The notes beneath the pieces are model-generated. The model was given only the letters and a program-made list of their open reading frames with translations. It was not told where the DNA came from and searched no databases. A stretch of DNA of 35,147 bases, from contig JAUCBJ010001681.1 in NCBI GenBank assembly GCA_032718475.1, forward strand, positions 1-35,147, read 5' to 3'. Within the stretch, counting starts at the first letter, position 1. Each line of letters begins with the position of its first letter. This DNA is from Nemertoderma westbladi. Its lineage: Eukaryota; Xenacoelomorpha; Nemertodermatida; Nemertodermatidae. The position numbers and the translations under genes are program-made. This document shows positions 1-9,329 of this stretch, piece after piece.

Positions 1-2
1 TC

Positions 3-68
3 GCCGCGAGCGCCAGAGCCGCCGCCGCTGGTGCAGCTATTGCGAAAAAAATTAACCGCGGACGGTAA
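3..68 (+). CDS. C-terminal end of an unknown alanine-rich, basic protein (runs off the left edge)
   Basis: The frame beginning at base 3 is open for 21 codons to tandem TAA stops at 66-71. It reads as an alanine run followed by a basic tail (AAIAKKINRGR). The GCC/GCG-rich codons contrast with the AT-rich DNA that follows. The next ATG (71-73) overlaps the second TAA by one base, a packed arrangement seen in viruses and large virus-like transposons rather than animal genes. The open stretch is short enough to be chance. I do not recognise the protein. Confidence 0.3.
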   Translation, partial: AASARAAAAGAAIAKKINRGR

Positions 69-70
69 TA

Positions 71-241
71 ATGGTTAAAACAGGAGTAACATTTAGAAAA
101 TTATATTTAGTATCGAGTAAACCGTTAGCTACTGATTTAAAACCTCAAGATATACCTAGAGTAAATACTACAAAAAGAAAACCCTTTAAAACATCAACTT
201 CAAAGAAAATAATTAAAAAATTTCAGTTGTTCTTACGGTGA
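71..241 (+). CDS. Small basic hypothetical protein, 56 aa
   Basis: An ATG at 71 opens a 56-codon frame ending in TGA at 239-241. The product is lysine/arginine-rich throughout, especially the second half (TTKRKPFKTSTSKKIIKKF), with no clear membrane segment. It starts one base inside the preceding stop codon, and its own TGA overlaps a further ATG (TGATG) that opens a 40-codon frame to about 363. Chains of stop/start overlaps are typical of viral and Polinton/Maverick-like gene blocks, so this may be a fragment of such an element; that is inference. I do not recognise the protein, and a chance open frame in AT-rich DNA is possible. Confidence 0.35.
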   Translation: MVKTGVTFRKLYLVSSKPLATDLKPQDIPRVNTTKRKPFKTSTSKKIIKKFQLFLR

Positions 242-906
242 TGCCCTTTATAAGAGATTTGAATATACATATTACTTGCGGTTGTCGAAGTTGGTGGATA
301 TGTTGTTATATTTGGAGAATATCGATAAATAATCATAAAACCCCAATCTTCTTGATATACTGAAGGTAAGAGGGACCAGTTACCTGTAGCAACTGCGACT
401 TACATTATAATGGTTTTGGAGTGAATTGAATGCTATTTCATAATCCCTACATGTGTCAGTTGCTATTCTCCTTATATATGATCAAATTTAGTGAAGGTCG
501 GCAGATCAGTGTGCAGCAGTGTGCGGTAGTGTGCATGAGTGTGACAGATAACAAAGCATTTCCTAAAGAATGCGCTTTATATGAAAATCATTAGCCATCC
601 CGTTGTGTTTAGTGTAAGTCATAACTCTGTTTACATACTTAGAGCGCCACGTCCTAAAGGAACTGTTAATATTTCCCGAAAATAAATAATATTTGTCAGA
701 GATTATATATTAACGATCAATCGAATAGTACAGTAAGTCTACACCGCAATAAGGTCAGAGCCTCCGAATCCAGTCTCCCTTAACTGTGGGTGAATGGTCG
801 CGCATAGGCTGGCTTCGGCTAATGTAACTTTATATCTTATATGCAACAAATACTTGTTATAGGCTAAAGTCGATTTATAAACTAGAAGACACCTAAAATT
901 AGCGGG
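242..906. other. No supported gene; AT-rich intergenic DNA
   Basis: Apart from the overlapping 40-codon frame at 241-363, this stretch shows no convincing coding potential and no recognisable RNA gene. A GT-rich patch with repeated AGTGTG lies near 508-545. Nothing else stands out before the stop codon of the integrase-like gene at 907. Confidence 0.5.
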
Positions 907-1413
907 TTAAACTGCTAAAGGTCTAAAAGCGCGAACATCGCGCCAAAAGCGTTCAATTCTTGTATTATGGACAGAACTTCCCTTGATTATTGGGTTGTTA
1001 GCATGCGAATCACCGCACTCACTGCGTAGAACCCTATGACATTGTTGAATTAGAGTATTCTCTGTTCCACTATCTGTTCGAATTAAAACAGGCTGAGCGG
1101 ATATTTGAGCCAACAATTCAAAATATGCTCTAACTACAATCCGTGGGTTATGATTGCTTGGGAGAACTTTCAACCACATTACCTTCCTTGAAAACCCATC
1201 AATCCCACCATGGATAGGAAAGCCAAGAGGCTTAAGTTTATCATATCCATCTATATGGAGGCAAAAGTTTGGACCCGCCGATCCATAACGTGAGCGACGT
1301 AGTAGAGTTTGCCGTAAACGAGCATTAACACCAGCCGGATCAATGTGTTTAAGAAGTATTCTAACAGTTTCTCGGCGAAGGTTTATAAAGTGCCGACTCC
1401 ATAAGCGCCGATA

Positions 1414-3893
1414 CCCTGCAAACAATTTACTTTCGAGGAATGTCAGAAAAACATCATTAATTTGTTATAAATGTTGATAAATGTCATTCCCTTGTTTGAT
1501 AGAATATTTAGATGTTCAATATATGTTATTTTAACATTACTCTATAATGTCTTAGTCAGACATTAAATAAATGATAACTGTTGATGTTAGAAAAACGTAA
1601 TTTTAATGTTAGAACATAAACATTAGTCAAAAATGTTTTATAAGTGTTTAGTTCTAACATTTTAAGAACATGGTTTGTTACATATCAGAACAATGTTATT
1701 TTGTCACATAAAATAAACATTATGCGATAGACGCTGCTGTCACTTCTATTATCTAATCTGAGATTGATGATTGGCTAATTTTAAAATTGGCGGTAATGGA
1801 GGAATTTTCCACATGTAAAATAGTACACAGTATGGTATGTTGTACAATACTCATTCTGGCATGCCTGTATTCAATGTTTATTGCTATATGTATTGTTATA
1901 CTGCTGTACTGCAAGGGCTATCTCTATATTACTGTAGTGCTGTAGTGTAGTTACTGCAGGCCTACTGCACTGTACAGTGTACAGTAGCTCATATTTTTGG
2001 TTTTATAGTTTTGGTTTTGTGATTTATTTAACCTAAACTCATAAATAAAACATATCTACCTGAATGCGAGTTCGCCTTTACCCTCTGTATTCACACATTA
2101 CTTCATTAGACCTACCAATTACAGAATTCAAGTCTGCCAGGACCAGGAAGTCCCCTTAAACCAGCACTGACAGGTGGAGGATTGACTTATTTGTCTGTAC
2201 TGATGGTGGATTTCAACAGCCGAGGACTACAGATTGGAATTCTTATTATTGGGAGGTCCCAGTTTTCAGTTGAAGGGGCAGGGCACAGGGACAGCATTAC
2301 TACAAAACTTTCGATTCGATTTCGATTTGAAAACTTCACATTAACTGTTATTACAAACTATTTATTGTTTCAGTTTTTAGATTGTACTTTTGTAGGGCCT
2401 AGGCCTATTGATTTATTTTTACAGTTTAATAAATGAAGCTCACTCAGCTATAATTATAATTATAATTAACATTTAATTTTTTAAATATGATTTGTTCAGA
2501 TAGGGAGGATTTGCGATGCAATCAAAATCATCCCTCTCCAGGGAGATATCGATTCAAATAAGTACTGATTACTCTCCCAGAAATAAATCTGTATAAGTGC
2601 CTCTGTAGCCAACTGTAACCTGCTCCTTTTAATAAATTTAACATTGTTGTGAGGTATTATTTATTAAACCCACTATATGTACATGTATATGTATCTTTTT
2701 CAATGGTAATATGGATAATATTGAACAAATGTGTAGGTATATAGAGTCAGTAATGTTAAGCGTAGGTTATTACCATTCACTAGATATTCAGGTTTATTAT
2801 GTCGGTTTGTTTGTTATTTTTGTGTTAAATTACGTTGAAATAATTTTAGTATTCGCTAAAGTTCTCAAGACAAAATGGACAGTTTCAAAAATCTACTGGG
2901 CAATTTATATAACTGTGTCAATAACTAATTATCGTAAAGGTTTTGTGCAGTATTATAGGCCTATTTGATATTATTTGTACCGCATATGTAAATTGTCAAT
3001 AAACATATCTATCTATCTATCTACATTATTTTATATAGACTACAAATCAGATCTATAAATCAAGTGAATAATATTAACTCAAAGTATTTTAATTGATGCA
3101 ATTCATTATGTTGTTATCACTTATTATTACGTCATAAACATATTCTTTTTAAGTCTGTGATTAACTTTAACCGAAATATCAAAACCATTTACGTAATGGG
3201 CCATACAGCCATATATTTGTTGTTTACTTATTCTGTGATATTTTACTTTGATTTTGCTGTTTATTTCATTATTTGTTTCTGACTGGTCATTATACAAAAT
3301 ATTCAATTCATGTTATACGTTTTAATTGTTATTAATTTGCATACAATTGCCTACAACAAAATTGTATTCAATCAAACTGTGTTAGAGATTGTAGCCTGCC
3401 ACTACCATATCAACATGCGTAGGGAAATTATTAATTAATTATTCAATAAAGGGTTTGGCAATTACAAAGAACGATAATAAAGAACGGCAATGGAGGGGGA
3501 TTATTAGTTTGAGAGCAAGCGAACCATAAAACATGAGAGAAGGGCTTAATTGCACGTAAATTTAATGTTACGTTTTTAGCAAACAATATTTTTATGTTAA
3601 GAAATAACATAACAGTAACGATCTAAATAAACATTATGCCGTTGTTATTTTAATGTCATTAAAAATACAATAATAATGATAAGGAATAACATAAAAGTAA
3701 TGATATATGTAACCATCCTGGCTTTGTTATTTTAATGTTATTAAAAACGAAATAATAACGTTAGTATATAACGTCATATTTCTTGGCCAATTTACAGTTT
3801 TTTTATCATTAATCTAACAATTTGAAATAATGTTATCTATGTCATTAAATAACATTTTAGTAACAGCTTTTTAACAATACATTGTTTGCAGGG
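1414..3893. mobile_element. Non-autonomous DNA transposon, 2480 bp, TA target duplication, 13-bp perfect TIRs
   Basis: The left end CCCTGCAAACAAT (1414-1426) is the exact reverse complement of the right end ATTGTTTGCAGGG (3881-3893). Each end is flanked by TA (1412-1413 and 3894-3895), matching a two-base TA target duplication. Removing the element plus one TA brings the integrase-like reading frame together in phase, which strongly supports these boundaries. Subterminal DNA on both sides (about 1440-1740 and 3560-3880) is crowded with AATGTTA/TAACATT-type motifs in both orientations, as expected of transposase-binding arrays. The interior has no transposase I recognise. TA duplication fits the Tc1/mariner superfamily, but family assignment needs a search. 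Confidence 0.85.
3000..3026. repeat. Short (ATCT)n microsatellite after an AATAAA
   Basis: About four ATCT units follow the hexamer AATAAA with few bases between. This can mark the 3' end of an old non-LTR retroelement inside the larger transposon, but upstream coding remnants are not recognisable. Confidence 0.4.
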
Positions 3894-4204
3894 TACCCAC
3901 AATTAATTGCAGAAAATTCAACAAGTTCCGATTCTAACGCACGTAATACACGAGGAAGTGACTGCTCGTAACAACGGCTTCTAAGGCTTCTCAGCTCTAC
4001 GTCGTCTAATTGTCCTATCGCTAATAGTTATTCCATGTTGCGATTTCAATAGCACCCTTGTATCTCTAACAGTAAAACGTAGGTAATAATACGCCGAAAT
4101 TAACATATCCATTTCTGGATTTACCAAAACAAGCATGTAGGCCTAAAGTCTGTTTTAAATCTCCCTCTCTCCTCTCCCTCTCAAAACCGTCCTTACTTGA
4201 AACC

Positions 4205-4728
4205 AAATTTCGTTTTTGTCGTTTTTTTAATTTGTAGTAAAATAAAAAAAAAGACAAAAACAAGAATTTCATGAATAATTCGTTTTTGTAGTTTTTTTTT
4301 TATTTGTAGTAAAATAAAAAAAACGACAAAAACAAGAATTTCATGAATAATTCGTTTTTGTCGTTTTTTTTATTTGTAGTAAAATAAAAAAAACGACAAA
4401 AACAAGAAATTCATGAATAATTCGTTTTTGTCGTTTTTTTTATTTGTAGTAAAATAAAAAAAGCGACAAAAACAAGAAATTCATGAATAATTCGTTTTTG
4501 TCGTTTTTTTTATTTGTAGTAAAATAAAAAAAACGACAAAAACAAGAAATTCATGAATAATTCGTTTTTGTCGTTTTTTTTATTTATAGTAAAATAAAAA
4601 AAACGACAAAAACAAGAAATTCATGAATAATTCGTTTTTGTCGTTTTTTTTATTTGTGGTAAAATAAAATAAAAAACGACAAAAACAAGAATTCATAAAT
4701 TAATTTGTTTTTGTCGTTTTTTTTACTC
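4205..4728. repeat. 70-bp tandem repeat, seven units plus a partial, each with internal dyad symmetry
   Basis: Unit starts, marked by CGTTTTTGTCG, fall at 4211, 4281, 4353, 4423, 4493, 4563 and 4633, so the period is 70-72 bp. An eighth, degraded unit follows near 4707. Within each unit CGTTTTTGTCGTTTTTTT is followed about 15 bp later by its near reverse complement AAAAAAACGACAAAAACAAG, so every unit can fold into a hairpin. The inner units are nearly identical while the outer ones have drifted, as in arrays that expand from the middle. No coding meaning is apparent. It lies between the integrase-like gene and the USF3-like gene. Confidence 0.9.
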
Positions 4729-5087
4729 GAAATGAAATATTTTTTAAGTTGTCCCTTCTGGGCCACCATAATTTTCAAATAAAAATAATTGTTATAAAAA
4801 AAACACTTCCCACACCCACTGCGATCAGCTGATTAGCGTTTAGGCTATAGTTATAATGAACCTGATTTGCTGAATGCAGGCTGTATTCAATTCAGGCTTG
4901 ATCCTCTGCCTGCAGTCTGTAACTGTGTAATGCTGTACCACTTACCACTGTACTATACCGGTACCCGTACCGGTAGCGGCAGTAGGCCTTGCTACAATTG
5001 CATATTCAGAGATTGCAGCAGGGCCTCAGTATATACAGATATACTGCATACTGATATATTAATATTAGGCCCTATCGTCATCCAACT
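4729..5087. other. Presumed 5' flank/5' UTR of the USF3-like gene
   Basis: No independent gene is visible. The stretch has TACCGGTA-type palindromes around 4966-4980 and TAGGCCT motifs. Transcription of the USF3-like gene must start here or further upstream, but I cannot identify a TATA box, initiator or untranslated exon. Confidence 0.4.
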
Positions 5088-5228
5088 ATGGAAAATACTC
5101 GGAACGAAATGAGTGCGAAACGCAAAGAAGACAAGCGGGTGGCAGAGAAGATGCGTAAAGATAAAATCAACAAATATATAGAAAGTTTAGCTGCGATAGT
5201 TCCCGATTGCTCAAACAGTATACATGCA
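5088..5228 (+). CDS. usf3-like: USF3-like bHLH protein, coding exon 1 (basic region and helix 1)
   Basis: The ATG at 5088 opens 47 codons that end at a clear donor (GCA followed by GTGAGT at 5229). They encode the basic region and first helix of a bHLH domain: KRVAEKMRKDKINKYIESL, then AAIVPDC entering the loop. The E-box-contacting Glu and following Arg of the basic region are kept (AEKMRK); the usual His/Asn four residues before the Glu is Lys. The exon ends in phase 0 and splices to 6010. The start is the first ATG in the exon and leaves a short N-terminus, as in vertebrate USF3. Confidence 0.75.
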
Positions 5229-6009
5229 GTGAGTACCGGTCTGCCGGTACTACGGTACTGAGTACTGTACCGGTTTTACGCAACAGATTGAAAGGGAGGG
5301 TATTAATAGGCTGATAGGGCCTACGGTAGTGCTGTGCTGTAGTAAATACAGATATGGAATCAAGGTATCCTGAAATTTTACTAGTCAGCTAGTTACCGGT
5401 AAGATAAAGATACCAATATTCCACTCCATTATCATTCATGTTAAACAAGAATAATGTGATTGGTTGCTGCTAATTAGCAGCTTTCTCCAACCACATCACT
5501 TGTTTTTGTTTTATACAAAATGGAATAAAGGAAACTGGAAAAGCCACGGGGTACGATCTAAGCACCAGTTTGTTTTACTGTTTTTTAATTAACAATTAAT
5601 CAAATTCATACCTTATTTTGGATGCCCTTTTTTGGTTTTAACTAAGTACAGAAGTACTCTATCACTATCTATGGCTGTACCAGGTATGGAGAGTATCGTA
5701 GTACCGGTAATCGTCTACAAAAACATGGCAAGACGTACCGGTATCATAAGGTTTTACTGTGTTAAAACCATCCTGGTTTTGACTGTATGGGCATTGGACG
5801 GCCATGGACACTGGACAGGGTAGCATACCGGACGGAGGTCATGGTAAGCCTACGGACAGAAATTGATATATTTTACAAAATATCTTAGATTGAAACCACA
5901 TGACTTGGGATTAATGTTAAATTATTGTTTTAATTGCAGTTTGTTCTTGCCCAACATATCCTAACCCCTATAAAAATCAAACTAATATCCAGTTATCGAT
6001 TCTTCATAG

Positions 6010-6094
6010 GGAAAGATATCTATATTGGAGAAGACAGTGATGTATGTTGGCAAACTACACGACGAACTGGAAGGCAATCTTAAAGAAAGACGCG
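6010..6094 (+). CDS. usf3-like: USF3-like bHLH protein, coding exon 2 (helix 2)
   Basis: An acceptor TTCATAG precedes 6010 and a donor GTGGGT follows 6094. The 85-bp exon enters in phase 0 and leaves one base over. It encodes GKISILEKTVMYVGKLHDEL and a charged continuation: the second helix of bHLH running into a coiled coil. Splicing from exon 1 joins helix 1, loop and helix 2 with no gap, which supports the gene model. Confidence 0.75.
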
Positions 6095-6128
6095 GTGGGT
6101 TAATGTACAGAGAACAGGAGAAGGGCTA

Positions 6129-6545
6129 ACGAATTTAAAACTTTTATTTTTAAATTGTTACCTTTCAGCCCCAATATACATTGACTGATACTGATTTTAA
6201 TTTTTTCCCAGTGAAAAAAAAATCAGAATAATAAAGTATGAATATATCATTGGCGGGATGGATGTAGAAAAGGTTTAAAAGTAATTTTAGCAAAATACAT
6301 TCACACACTCAAACACTCAAAAGTTAATACAACTTTATAGTCTGCAAGGCGAACTCCAAAACGGAACTCAATATCCAATATTGGTTTTTGTTGTTAAGCG
6401 GTTCTCTAGTTACTTTAATAAATATTCGAGAACTTATTTAACATTGAGTTAGAGCAGCACCAGGAGTTGAAGAGTACAAAAATTTGAATGGCAGTAAATA
6501 TGGAAGCAATACAGTAAAATACTGCAGTTCAATTTATTTTGAAAC
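6129..6545 (+). repeat. Interspersed repeat family A, copy 1 (in USF3-like intron 2)
   Basis: This roughly 415-bp stretch recurs at 34528-34890 in inverted orientation and, more diverged, at 17740-18030. Shared landmarks in order are TTTTTAAATTGTTAC, AGAAAAGGTTT, ACATTCACA.ACTCAAAAGTTA, CCAATATTGGTTT, GTTAAGCGG, AATATTCGAGAAC and AGGAGTTGAAGAGTAC. It has no coding frame, so it is a non-autonomous repeat or the untranslated tail of a larger element. Confidence 0.8.
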
Positions 6546-6738
6546 AAAATTTATCGCTCTTTCTTTTATTAAAGAATTGAGCAGTAAAAAAGTACCAATT
6601 TAAGGATAAATTTAAGTCGGCAATTCTGGTAAATATAATACCTCTACAATAGAAAAATAGTGAAAAAAGTTATAAATGTCTACCAAGTAATAAATTAGTA
6701 TTTTCGATTTCTTTAATATAATTTGTTAAACTTTACAG

Positions 6739-6894
6739 AAGTGGAGTTGCTCCGGTTACGTCGCCAGGTACGCGCTTTGGTTCTGGAACGCAACCATTAT
6801 TTGAGTTTACTTCACACACACCGCATTGATATTTCCCCTGTGGATCTATCTAAATGGCACCCGATAAGAAAACAACCTAAACGCAACAGGGAAC
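6739..6894 (+). CDS. usf3-like: USF3-like bHLH protein, coding exon 3 (leucine-zipper-like coiled coil)
   Basis: An acceptor TTTACAG precedes 6739 and a donor GTGAGT follows 6894. In the phase set by exon 2 the exon encodes EVELLRLRRQVRALVLERN, then HYLSLLHTHRIDI and a Trp-containing basic stretch. This resembles vertebrate USF3 just after helix 2: a coiled coil with LRKQ, then a LLK-type segment and an IHWK motif. The match of order and spacing is the main reason to prefer USF3 over other bHLH families. The exon ends one base into a codon, as required by exon 4. Confidence 0.75.
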
Positions 6895-7700
6895 GTGAGT
6901 AGAAACCGAAATATTGAGTTCGTCCTCAGGTATATCTAATTACTTACACCACGTCCTGGAGTATATTCATAGACGTACGAGGATATTCATACAAATCGTT
7001 CTAGAACATGGTGTATTTATTTAATATAATAAATGGCCTGCAGCGGAAGCTAATACAGCCAAAGCACCTCAGCTATTTGACAATGAAATTCGAATTGTTT
7101 TGTAAACCTATTATTTGGTTGGTTGAGGATGGTCGCATATTTACAAACCCCATACAGTCTCGGCACTGGCAATACAATTCAACTCGAAGTAAAAACCAAC
7201 AATTAACTAAGTTGGTACTTGTGGATGTGAGTGTACTCTGGGCGTGTAGTCTGGAATGCGAATTGGATTGGAGATTTAGGAGAAAATACAAATAATAATA
7301 TTAATAATAAATTAATATCAGGAAATGTTCCAGAATATAGACAATAAGGCGGAACGGCAACAGTGCAAACGCAAATTAAAAATATATAAATTGAAATCAT
7401 AATAATGTATTTTGAATTCAATTTATAATATTTCAATTTGATTACACAAGGTTTACTGATAGATGGAAAATGTTTAGGCCCTAGTCTCTTGACGAGGATT
7501 TCCTTTCAAAGTCACCGGTCTTCGATATTTAAATATCATTTTCACTTTATGTTAGAAAACATAACTAAGTCTCTGATTGGTCCTTTCTTCTGGCATTGTC
7601 AGTATAGGGACTGTGGGAGTTGGTAAGATGTGGGAGAGAAAAGATACCGGAATAAAGGCATTCTATAGTCCAGCTCATGGTTTAAGTGGGCTAAAAAACA
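6895..7700. other. USF3-like intron 3, part without a recognised element
   Basis: AT-rich intronic DNA follows the exon 3 donor. Short open frames occur on both strands around 7008-7626 but overlap one another and resemble no protein. One TTCTAGAA palindrome lies near 6990, the same motif that is arrayed further into the intron. Confidence 0.5.
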
Positions 7701-8545
7701 TATAAAGATGAAATTACTATTTACATTTTTGTGTGAAAAGTAGTACTTTTCAGCGTTATGACCTGAGCCGAGCGAGCGCAGCGAGGGAGATTTAAAGCAT
7801 AAATGTACAATTTTGTTACATTATGTTAACTTATCGGCGTTCTAAATGCCGATTTTTTTAATTATTAGATTTAATATCGTAATGATTGGGAATAATATAT
7901 TTATATTCGTAAGAATCATATATTTTTTATGTATTTTATTCCAAAATTGTAACGTTACTCAACGCCGTTAGTATTAACAGCGAATTTTTATTTAGCACTT
8001 TACAACTTTAGAGGACATTACAGCATTGTATTGGCCTGTACATTTAGTATTGTATTTGGTGTTATCAGTTAAGTAATGTCCCCTTAGTGGACATTACTTA
8101 ACGCCGTCATTGGTTACCGCGTAAACAATAGGTGGAAATTTGCCTGACAGCCAGATAGGCCTACTGCAATACCTACCGGTAGGCGGGGTATAGCTATTAA
8201 TAACCTGTAGCTATATTATTAACATGGCTCCAAACGCCACCATAATTATAAGCTAACTGATTTATAACATTATTTATGTCATTTTTAAATTTACTGTATT
8301 TATACAGCAACTAATTTAATTTATGCAGTTTCTATCACTTATAATATATGTACAATCATTTCGTAATGTTACAATTTTGGAATAAAACTACATACATACT
8401 TGTTGCAAAGTACTTTACAGTGTTCTGATCCTCGTGGCTTTATTTTCACTCACTCAACTAACGTTCGTTCGTGTAACAAAGCCACTCGAATCATCACACT
8501 GTAAAGTGCTACTTTACACACAAGTAAGTAAATAGTTATTATTGT
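7700..8545. repeat. Nested foldback element with terminal inverted repeats
   Basis: ACTATTTAC...TTGTGTGAAAAGTAG near 7710-7755 is repeated in inverted form near 8500-8540. Inside, TATTCCAAAATTGTAAC near 7938 is the inverse of GTTACAATTTTGGAATA near 8368. A further hairpin has arms at about 8397-8443 and 8478-8526. The AGCCGAGCGAGCGCAGCGAGGG box near 7776 is of the GC-rich type also found in the nearby hairpin loops. The nested inverted repeats with no coding region suggest hairpin-type MITEs, possibly inserted in one another. Confidence 0.7.
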
Positions 8546-8551
8546 TAAATT

Positions 8552-8595
8552 TCTGGATTACTTAACGCTCGTCTATGGACGAGCCGTAAGTAATC
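8552..8595. repeat. Short hairpin (TGGATTACTTA ... TAAGTAATCCA)
   Basis: TGGATTACTTAACGCTCGTC is followed by GACGAGCCGTAAGTAATCCA with a four-base loop, giving a nearly perfect 20-bp stem. It abuts the foldback cluster. Confidence 0.75.
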
Positions 8596-8979
8596 CACCT
8601 ATTTATTTTTCGCTCAGGTATTTTTTTATACTAGCTTAGCTAGTAATGTTCGTCAACATGTAACTTGCTATTATTTTCATAATTATATTACATTTTTTAA
8701 CTTAGTTCTAAATTAATATACTAGCGGAGCTAGTTTTTGTTATTTTTAAAATTGTTGTTCTAGAACATGTTTACTGGTTTATAAAATGTTCCAGAGATTT
8801 TCTGTAACCTTTTTAAGAGGTCTAGAACATAGTTCTAGAAATTTGGTATATAATAGCGTAAATGTTCGTGAATCGTTAACAAAACATACAAATATAAGAA
8901 ATGGCTACTATTATCTATTATACATCTTGTTAATTCAATTCAATTCAATTCGATCCAGAAATTTAACAATAAAACAACA

Positions 8980-9121
8980 TATTATATTGTGTATAATGTA
9001 CCTTTATCTCACTTCGGTCCCTCGTTTCAATATTTCACTCACTCGCTCCGCTCGTTCTTGTAAATATTAACACTCGGGACCGGCGTGAGATAGAGTCCTA
9101 CATTATACACAATATATATAA
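8980..9121. repeat. Hairpin element with a GC-rich CACTCACTCGCTCCGCTCG loop
   Basis: The left arm (about 8980-9036, containing TTGTGTATAATGTA, TATCTCACTTCGGTCCC and AATATTT) pairs with the right arm (about 9062-9120, AAATATT, GGGACCGGCGTGAGATA, TACATTATACACAATA). The loop is CACTCACTCGCTCCGCTCG plus a few bases. Arm divergence suggests an old insertion. A similar TCACTCACTCAACTAACG loop occurs in the hairpin at 8397-8526. Confidence 0.8.
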
Positions 9122-9329
9122 TAAATAATTATTATTATAGTCACTATATATAACAACTGCACGGTAAATATTCAATTGCCTATCAGTACACCATTACACA
9201 CTATTAGTGTACAGGTACACTGCACTGTAACCAATATAGTGTCTTTATTCAGGCATCTAGACCCCCCCCCCCCCACACCCCTCCAATTTTTATACAAATC
9301 CTAATGAGATTACATGAAATTTGAAACAG

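Larger units (their letters stand above)
907..4136 (-). pseudogene. Integrase-like DDE protein gene, split by a transposon and frameshifted
   Basis: On the minus strand the gene starts at the ATG at 4136-4134 and is intronless. Bases 4136 to about 4010 encode a helix-turn-helix-like start (HGITISDRTIRRRR). After a frameshift near 3985-4015 the frame continues to 3894. A 2480-bp insertion follows, and the frame resumes at 1413 and ends at 907. The 1413-907 part carries the integrase core: first Asp in HIDGYDKLKP, second Asp in RTDSGTEN, Glu in RIERFWRDV. The whole DDE triad is therefore present. The order HTH, GYRR linker, LLK.IDP.GV and DDE core fits a multicopy family of integrase-core proteins found in invertebrates and fish, distantly like IS481/retroviral integrases. 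The ending after FWRDV looks early, so the C-terminus may be lost. Decayed copy; host function unlikely. Confidence 0.75.

Noticed and set aside
720-830. Possible tRNA-derived SINE (TCCGAATCC-like box)
   Set aside because: A partial B-box-like string is present, but no A box at the right distance, no tail repeat and no second copy.
1404-1440. Splice acceptor-like TTTGCAG before GGTATCGG on the minus strand
   Set aside because: It looks like an intron border, but the same TTGTTTGCAGGG is the transposon end and has an exact inverse at the other boundary with TA on both sides.
2711-2968. 85-codon hydrophobic plus-strand frame inside the 2.48-kb transposon
   Set aside because: AT-rich composition gives Ile/Tyr/Val-rich text with no family match and no transposase motif. 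It is treated as fortuitous.
7008-7626. Several 60-95 codon frames on both strands in USF3-like intron 3
   Set aside because: They overlap each other on opposite strands, lack any recognisable motif and sit in repeat-rich intron sequence.
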